From positions 1 to 32,406 of the forward strand of contig LJUI01000011.1 in NCBI GenBank assembly GCA_001303705.1: DNA of 32,406 nucleotides, read 5' to 3'. How positions within the stretch are numbered: position 1 is the stretch's first letter; the number at the start of each line of letters is the position of its first letter. A model generated the notes under the pieces. It had not been told where the DNA came from. It saw nothing but the letters and a program-made list of their open reading frames with translations, and ran no database searches. A program made the position numbers and the translations under genes. Shown here piece by piece: positions 26,819-32,406 of the stretch. The stretch comes from a candidate division TA06 bacterium SM23_40 (GTDB lineage Bacteria > LJUI01 > SM1-40).

Positions 26819-28457
26819 TTCGCGCTGAAAAATGACTTTTGTTGCAGTGCTTTACTGAGATCAAATGGGGGTGGTCCCGATCTTTCTATCTCGATCGGGC
26901 CCGGATCTTGACGTTCGCTACACCGGACACAGTACCTTGCCCCATTTCCTCAGGTTCCGCGCGATAGCGACCAGGCACATGTTTATCGTGTCTCCCTCGG
27001 GTCCCTTATACCGAGATCGGTCCATTCTGTGGTCTGTCTTGAGATGGCCGGTGATCGGTTCTATTGACGCTCGTCTCCTCTGTAGTCTCTGGAACCAGAA
27101 GCACGAGCGATCAGGGTGAGGGGTTTTCCCTTTCCTGGGAATAGACCATCGCTTCACCTTCTCCAGATCCTCTCCTTCATATGAAGGACGATGAAACCCC
27201 CGATCTGCACCCACCTCCTCGGGAGCCCTGCCGCAGGCCCTGTGCCAATCACTGACGGCTTGCTCCAGGAGGGTCGAATCATCCGGGTTACAGGGATACT
27301 CCCGATGAGAGACGATATACCCATTTCGATCGATCGACAGCAACACCTTACAACCATATTCATCAGGCTTCGACCGCTTGCCCTTCCGGATACAGGCAAC
27401 CTGAGGCTCATGCAGACTGTAGATCTTCCCTCTCACATGGTGACCTCTGAACCGCTCCTCAGCCTGATAGATCACCCTGGCAAGGATCTCCGATTGCTCG
27501 TGAACAGATTCCGCCAGCCGCTCTATCGCCCTGCGAGTTCTCTCGGTTCGGTTCTTCATACCCTTGCCGAGACTGGACGTGCCCTCGCCGATATGCTTGC
27601 TGCAGGCATCAAGCACGTGAGGAACCTGTTTGATCACCTCCTTCGCATATCCGGCAAGTCTGAGCACATTCTCTTCTATCCGTGCCGTCCTCCCCTTGCT
27701 CAGCTTGTTGATCTCCACAAATGCCCGCTTGCTCAACCGCGGGAAGCTCCTGACCTTCCGCTCAGTGGCAACACCGAGCCGCTGCACCGTGCGGACCGTC
27801 TTGACCAGCTTCCCGATGCCACGATACAACAGACCGCTATCGGTGGGATAGGCGATGTGCTTCTCCATCGCTGTGGTATCGACCAGCTGCGTACGCGGAC
27901 AGATCTGCTTCTCAGCGATCAGTTGCTCTCTGATGACTGCTTCTATCTTCGCCATACCCGCTGCGCCCACCCTCATGCGGAACTTCGTCAGCGAGGACGA
28001 TTCAATGAACTGGGGTGGACCATCCCCCGGATACCACGAGAGCCCGCAGAACCTCATCCAATACAGATTCTCGTGGAGATGGGCTACCACCTGTTCATCG
28101 GAGAGATTAAAACGGTGCTTGAGAATCAACAGACCAACCATCAGTCGAATCGTCTTGGCCTGTCTACCAATCGAGGAGTAGTAGGGAACGAGCTCATCGG
28201 TGATCGAATCTCAGTCGATCCGATCCGCCAGAACGATAAGCTCGTGATTTTGGTCAAGAGATGCTTGAAAATGTTGATCAAACATGTTACCCTGGATCCG
28301 TCTTCGATAAGCCATTGGTTGGCCTCCTTTCGGGCTTTGGTTTTTCGTTACCCGAATAGTAGTACGCTAAGGAGCGAGACTCAACAAAAAACCGAGTCTC
28401 TGTCAACCTTTGGCTTATCGTATTCTACGCACTTACAAACCTGTTTTTCAGCGCGAA
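26819..28457 (-). mobile_element. IS5-family-like insertion sequence (about 1.64 kb) with terminal inverted repeats
   Basis: Left end TTCGCGCTGAAAAA (26819-26832) and right end TTTTTCAGCGCGAA (28444-28457) are perfect inverted 14-mers (17 bp counting adjacent TAG/CTA); single transposase gene between them; flanked by CTAG (left) and CTAT then CTAG (right). Confidence 0.9.
26918..28315 (-). pseudogene. IS5-like DDE transposase interrupted by an in-frame TGA (28211-28213)
   Basis: ATG at 28315 with GAAAGGAGG upstream: MAYRRRIQGNMFDQHFQASLDQNHELIVLADRID*DSITDELVPYYSSIGRQAKTIRLMVGLLILKHRFNLSDEQ...; DDE motifs LVDTTAMEKHIAYPTD, GADRGFHRPSYEG, RRRASIEPITGHLKTDHRMDRSRYKGPEGDTINMCL. Confidence 0.88.
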
Positions 28458-28558
28458 CTATCTAGGAAATAAAGGTTATTGCCCCGTACTCGCGCAGGTT
28501 CTCCAGAACTGTCTGTGCAACGAGCCGGTGCTGGCGGTTACTCACTTACGTGCCATTC

Positions 28559-28854
28559 GGGGACGTTGGTGGGTTCAGAAGGTTATTCCTGCTGAGTGCT
28601 CGATCCTGGAGGCCATCAGTATCTCCCCGGGGAGAACCTCGAGTATTTTCTCAGCCTTAGAACCGCTATGGGGGTCTTGTTTTTTCGAATAGATTCGGCG
28701 GAGAGCGAAGCGGGGCACAGAGAGGAGGAATCGATCAGACAGACTTGAAAACCTGAGTACGTCCCACATCCCGTAACCTACAGAACCTACCAACGTCCCT
28801 CTTCACAACCTTCTGAATCTACCAACGTCCCCGGAATACACCAACGTCCCCGGG
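28559..28854. repeat. Island of dispersed-repeat copies in opposite orientations
   Basis: GGGGACGTTGGTGGGTTCAGAAGGTTA (28559-28585, +); inverted TAACCTACAGAACCTACCAACGTCCC (28774-28799), ACAACCTTCTGAATCTACCAACGTCCCC (28805-28832) and partial ACACCAACGTCCCCGGG (28838-28854); internal palindrome TCTCCCCGGGGAGA (28622-28635). Confidence 0.88.
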
Positions 28855-28862
28855 ATAGTAAA

Positions 28863-28956
28863 GGACGAAGTCCTGGAGCGGTTTCGAGTTGAGCTGGATG
28901 GATCTGCGCAGTGCGCAGGAGGAGGGCACCACCCAGCCTCACGTAGGACTTCGCCC
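28863..28956. other. Nested inverted-repeat structure (three concentric or adjacent stems)
   Basis: GGACGAAGTCCT (28863-28874)/AGGACTTCGCCC (28945-28956), 11/12 paired; GAGCTGGATGG (28891-28901)/CCACCCAGCCTC (28929-28940), with one bulge and one mismatch; CTGCGCAGTGCGCAG (28904-28918), perfect. Confidence 0.65.
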
Positions 28957-29034
28957 TGTTGTGTGAGGGGAGGGGTTGCTGTTTTCGTGTCCGACTTCTA
29001 TAACGCCCGGGGTCGGTGTCAAGTTCCCGAAACT

Positions 29035-30666
29035 TCAGCCAAACATCCTGCGCCTGACAAGGGCGGGCGGCATGCTCCCATAGGAGATGAGTCGGTCGTG
29101 GAACTCCTTTAGATTGAAGGTACCTCCCTTTGCCGCCGAATACTCGTCCCTCATGTTCAGGATCTCCCGCCTGCCGACGAGATAGCTCATTGGCTGGGTG
29201 GGGGTGGTAGTGTACCGTTTCACTTCGGCCAGCGCATTCATCCGCTCCACCTTGACGCGGTCGACGAGGAAGTCGAGGGCCTCCTCGAACGACATCCTCT
29301 GGGTGTGCAGGGAGGCGTCCAGAATGACGCGGGCAGCTCTCCACAGGGTATCCTTCAGCTGGAACAGACGCGTCTCGCGGTCCGGGTAGAAGCCCTGCTC
29401 ATACATCATCTCCTCACAGTACAGCGCCCACCCCTCGATGAAGACGGTGTTGTGCGCGATCTTGCGCATTTTGCTCGGGCGCTGGTTGGCGTGGACCAAC
29501 TGGAGGTGGTGACCGGGATAGCCCTCGTGCAGAGCGACGACCACGACCTTGTATCGAGAATGTCCTTTGAGCCTCTCCGCCTTCTGCTCCTCGCTCAGCG
29601 TCTCATCGATCGGGGTGACAAAGAAGTGGCCGGTCTGTTTCTCCTCGAATGGCGCGGGCGACATATATGCCGCGTAGGGAAGGAGATTCCGCTGGAAGAC
29701 CGGGGTCTCGATGATGTTGAGATCCTGTCCCTCGGGTACAGTGACGAGATCCCTGTCGACGACGAAGTTGCGGCTGCGCTCCATCTCGCTCCGGTAGAAC
29801 GAGAGGAGTTCCTCAGGGCCCGGGTGGGCGTTTTTCAGTTCCTCCACCAGCTCAGGCCAGGGACGTTGCGGGTCGATCTGCCGCGCCAGGGACGTGAGTT
29901 CCTCCTCTGTTGTGGCGAAGACCTCCTCTCCGAACGCCAGGAGCTCTCTGTGGTCGAAATCGAGGAGGTGGGAGTGCTTCAGGCGCCAATCGAAGAGATC
30001 TTTGCCAAGAGCGAAGTCGCCCGTTGACCGGGGGAGGAGATCCTTTTCCAAGAACTCGTAGTACCGGCCCATGGCCTCGGCCGCCTTGCTGCACGCCTCG
30101 TTCAGGGGCCCTGCGATTGCCGGGAGATCCTTGGCGAAGCCGGGCACGGCCTTCTCATAGAATGATATCCCGCTCTTCGTCGACTCCATGGCGATCTGCG
30201 TATGGAGCTTGGCCGGATTTCTCAGATTTCCCATCCCCTCCTCGAGCACACGGGGTATGTGACCCAGTCGCTCGACGATGCGCTCCAGCCGCTCCTCCAG
30301 GGGCGCGAATTCACGAACCAGGGGAACGAAGGTCCCCGAGAGGCCGATACTCGGGTAGATGGTGGGGTACGTCTCGTGAAGGTGGCGCTCGGCGATGTCG
30401 TTGACTTCGATATCGAGAAATCTGACGAGCAGATCGTAGTCATCGGTCTCGTCCGCCGGCAGGGCGTCCCGGTCGATCTCCTGCTCCAGTTGCTGACGGG
30501 TCTGCTTGAGGAATGAGAGATCTTCTTCTATCGCCGCGGGATCGAACCTGCCCAGGAGATGGTCATAGTCGTGTATCCCCAGGCTCGTGGCCCAGACAGG
30601 GTTCCGTTTCCACATTTCGTCGAGAAAGCGGTCGACGAAGCCGGTGAATTTCGTCGCTTGGTCCAT
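29035..30666 (-). CDS. DUF885 family protein (putative metallopeptidase-like)
   Basis: 543 aa; HEGYPGHHLQLVHANQ, EGWALYCEEMMYEQGFY, TTTPTQPMSYLVGRREILNMRDEY. Confidence 0.93.
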   Translation of the reverse strand: MDQATKFTGFVDRFLDEMWKRNPVWATSLGIHDYDHLLGRFDPAAIEEDLSFLKQTRQQLEQEIDRDALPADETDDYDLLVRFLDIEVNDIAERHLHETYPTIYPSIGLSGTFVPLVREFAPLEERLERIVERLGHIPRVLEEGMGNLRNPAKLHTQIAMESTKSGISFYEKAVPGFAKDLPAIAGPLNEACSKAAEAMGRYYEFLEKDLLPRSTGDFALGKDLFDWRLKHSHLLDFDHRELLAFGEEVFATTEEELTSLARQIDPQRPWPELVEELKNAHPGPEELLSFYRSEMERSRNFVVDRDLVTVPEGQDLNIIETPVFQRNLLPYAAYMSPAPFEEKQTGHFFVTPIDETLSEEQKAERLKGHSRYKVVVVALHEGYPGHHLQLVHANQRPSKMRKIAHNTVFIEGWALYCEEMMYEQGFYPDRETRLFQLKDTLWRAARVILDASLHTQRMSFEEALDFLVDRVKVERMNALAEVKRYTTTPTQPMSYLVGRREILNMRDEYSAAKGGTFNLKEFHDRLISYGSMPPALVRRRMFG

Positions 30667-30768
30667 CGGTTACAGTCCTTTCTCGGTTGCGGCGCCAGGG
30701 GACACCCACACATCCTCTTCTGCCCCATGTATCCTCAGCCGGCCTGCGGGTCTTCCTGCCAGCGGGGC

Positions 30769-31215
30769 TCATTCCGAGGGGATATCCCTGGCCTGCCGGA
30801 TGGCTCGCTCGAGTTCCTCCGGGACGTCTGTTCCGATCCGATATGTGGCGCCGGTCTTCATGCGGATCTCAACAGCATACGATCCCGAGACTCGGAACAG
30901 CCAGCCGTGAGGGGTGTAGCGGATACCGTACCCATAGTACCATGGGTTCTTCACGATCCTCCACGAGTCGATATCTTTCACGAAAAATCGCTTTCGGATG
31001 ATCCCCGGCCCGAATCGCAGTTCGAGCACCCCGCCCCTGATCGCTACGGTGAGTGTCGAGAAGATGAGGAGAGTGACCCAGATAGTGACGAGCACCAGCC
31101 AGCCGATCCAATGAGGGCCCCGGGTGACCATGAGCACCGCGATGGCGAGTATCGCGACGGCAAGGGCGAAGATCAGCAGATATCCGATCTGTGTATGCTG
31201 GTAGCGAGTGATCAT
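30769..31215 (-). CDS. Small membrane protein with bacterial PH-like domain
   Basis: 148 aa; two TM helices, then VLELRFGPGIIRKRFFVKDIDSWRIVKNPWYYGYGIRYTPHGWLFRVSGSYAVEIRMKTGATYRIGTDVPEELERAI. Confidence 0.8.
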   Translation of the reverse strand: MITRYQHTQIGYLLIFALAVAILAIAVLMVTRGPHWIGWLVLVTIWVTLLIFSTLTVAIRGGVLELRFGPGIIRKRFFVKDIDSWRIVKNPWYYGYGIRYTPHGWLFRVSGSYAVEIRMKTGATYRIGTDVPEELERAIRQARDIPSE

Positions 31216-32406
31216 CTCCCTTCCCTCTCCAGAAGTTCGAGCACATTCCCCACAAGGTACAGGGAGCCGGTCACGAGGATGAGATCCTCCTCCCCCGCCA
31301 GTTCGCGGGCGCGCTTCAGAGCTGATGCAGCGTCCTCGGCCACTTCGACCTCGGCCATGCGCATCCGGCCGAGCGCCGCCAATTCGTCCGGGTCCAGGGC
31401 GCGCGGTGTGTCAGCTCGCGTTGCTATCAGCGTAGTCATGTGAGGAGCGAGCTCGTCGAGGACACCCTCGACGTCCTTGTTGTTCATGATCCCCATGACG
31501 AGAATGCGCCTGCGAGACGGGATCAGTTCGTTTATGCACTCGGCGAGAGCCCGGGCCGAGGCCGGGTTGTGCGCTCCGTCGAGGACGAGGTACGGTCGCT
31601 CCGATATGAGCTGGAGCCGGCCGGGCCACTCAACACGAGCGAATCCCCGTCTCAGTGCGTCCTCGCTGATCGCGAGGCCGTTGCGCCGTACTGCATCCAG
31701 GGCGGAGAACGCGAGGCAGGCGTTCTCCAGCTGGAACCGGCCGAGGAGGGGAAGCTGGAACTCGTGTCTCGTACCACGCCAGTCGACGACGCGGAATCGC
31801 TGCCCCCTCAGGTTCTGGGATTGGAGTTGATAATCGACGTCGCGCCCGACCAGCGAGAGCTCGGCGCCGAGTGCGGATGAGACCTGTTCGATGACTGCGC
31901 GGGCTGTCGGATTCTGGGGCGAAGAGAAGGCGAGGCGCCCCCCTCTGATGATTCCTGCCTTCTCCTGGGCGATAGCATCGACCGTCGACCCGAGAAGGTC
32001 GGTGTGATCGAGACTGATAGAGGTAATGAGCGAGAGCCGGGGCTCGACGACGTTGGTGGAGTCGAGCCGGCCTCCTACCCCGACCTCGAAGATCGAGACA
32101 TCGACTGACTGGCGGATGAAGTGGAGGAGTGCCATCGCGGTGAGGATCTCGAACACGGTGCGGTACCCGGTTGTGTGGCGTGCCTCGACGAGCGGCCAGA
32201 GTTCCTCGATGAGCCCAGCGAACTCATGTTCGCGCATCGGTTCGCCATCCACCTGGAAGCGCTCGAGTACGGTTCGAAGATGGGGAGAGGTGAAGAGTCC
32301 CACCCGATGGCCGGCCTCGCGCAGAACTGATGAAAGCATTGCTGCCGTCGAGCCTTTCCCCTTTGTTCCGGCGACGAGTATGGGGAACGGCACGTGCTCG
32401 TGAGGA
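31212..32406 (-). CDS. folC: Folylpolyglutamate synthase/dihydrofolate synthase, 5' end beyond the window
   Basis: ILVAGTKGKGSTAAMLSSVLREAGHRVGLFTSPHL, LDSTNVVEPRLSLITSISLDHTDLLG, QEKAGIIRGG, LVLDGAHNPASARALAE; frame stays open upstream of the listed start (...PHEHVPFPILVAG). Confidence 0.93.
   Translation of the reverse strand, partial: PHEHVPFPILVAGTKGKGSTAAMLSSVLREAGHRVGLFTSPHLRTVLERFQVDGEPMREHEFAGLIEELWPLVEARHTTGYRTVFEILTAMALLHFIRQSVDVSIFEVGVGGRLDSTNVVEPRLSLITSISLDHTDLLGSTVDAIAQEKAGIIRGGRLAFSSPQNPTARAVIEQVSSALGAELSLVGRDVDYQLQSQNLRGQRFRVVDWRGTRHEFQLPLLGRFQLENACLAFSALDAVRRNGLAISEDALRRGFARVEWPGRLQLISERPYLVLDGAHNPASARALAECINELIPSRRRILVMGIMNNKDVEGVLDELAPHMTTLIATRADTPRALDPDELAALGRMRMAEVEVAEDAASALKRARELAGEEDLILVTGSLYLVGNVLELLEREGR

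Noticed and set aside
27191-28465. 424-aa plus-strand ORF across the IS
   Set aside because: Antisense to the recognisable DDE transposase and crosses the IS right terminus; no recognisable domain.
28787-29344. 185-aa minus-strand ORF covering repeats and the 3' end of the DUF885 gene
   Set aside because: Out of frame with the well-supported DUF885 CDS and runs through dispersed repeats; likely fortuitous.
30559-31443. 294-aa plus-strand ORF opposite the PH-like gene and DUF885 start
   Set aside because: Spans several minus-strand genes and their gap, biased composition, no domain recognised.

Overview
The 32.4 kb window looks like a GC-rich Gram-negative-type bacterial chromosome segment, read from codon content and gene families only; no taxonomy search was possible. 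Most of it is conserved housekeeping DNA. A minus-strand block covers about 2.4-13.8 kb: phoH, pgpH-like HD phosphohydrolase, ybeY, two CNNM/CBS (CorC/HlyC-type) genes, mgtE, recO, glyQ and glyS. A small LysM/coiled-coil envelope pair follows, then suhB (+) and a phosphomannomutase/phosphoglucomutase (-). A plus-strand MoxR/Bat operon runs from about 18.1 to 26.8 kb: moxR, DUF58, BatD-like lipoprotein, batA, fused batB-batC, batD, batE. After it come an IS5-family-like insertion sequence, a repeat-rich intergenic island, and a minus-strand DUF885 gene, a PH-like membrane protein gene and folC (truncated by the window edge). The least ordinary items are: (1) a secreted YidD-like domain fused to TPRs and a C-terminal membrane segment; (2) an IS whose transposase carries one in-frame TGA at a probable Trp codon; (3) a dispersed REP-like repeat family (core GGGGACGTTGGTAGGTTCAGAAGGTTA) at about 15.0 kb and 28.6-28.85 kb; (4) a nested inverted-repeat structure at 28863-28956. 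I found no convincing new defence or biosynthetic system, no CRISPR array, and I recognised no tRNA or rRNA.
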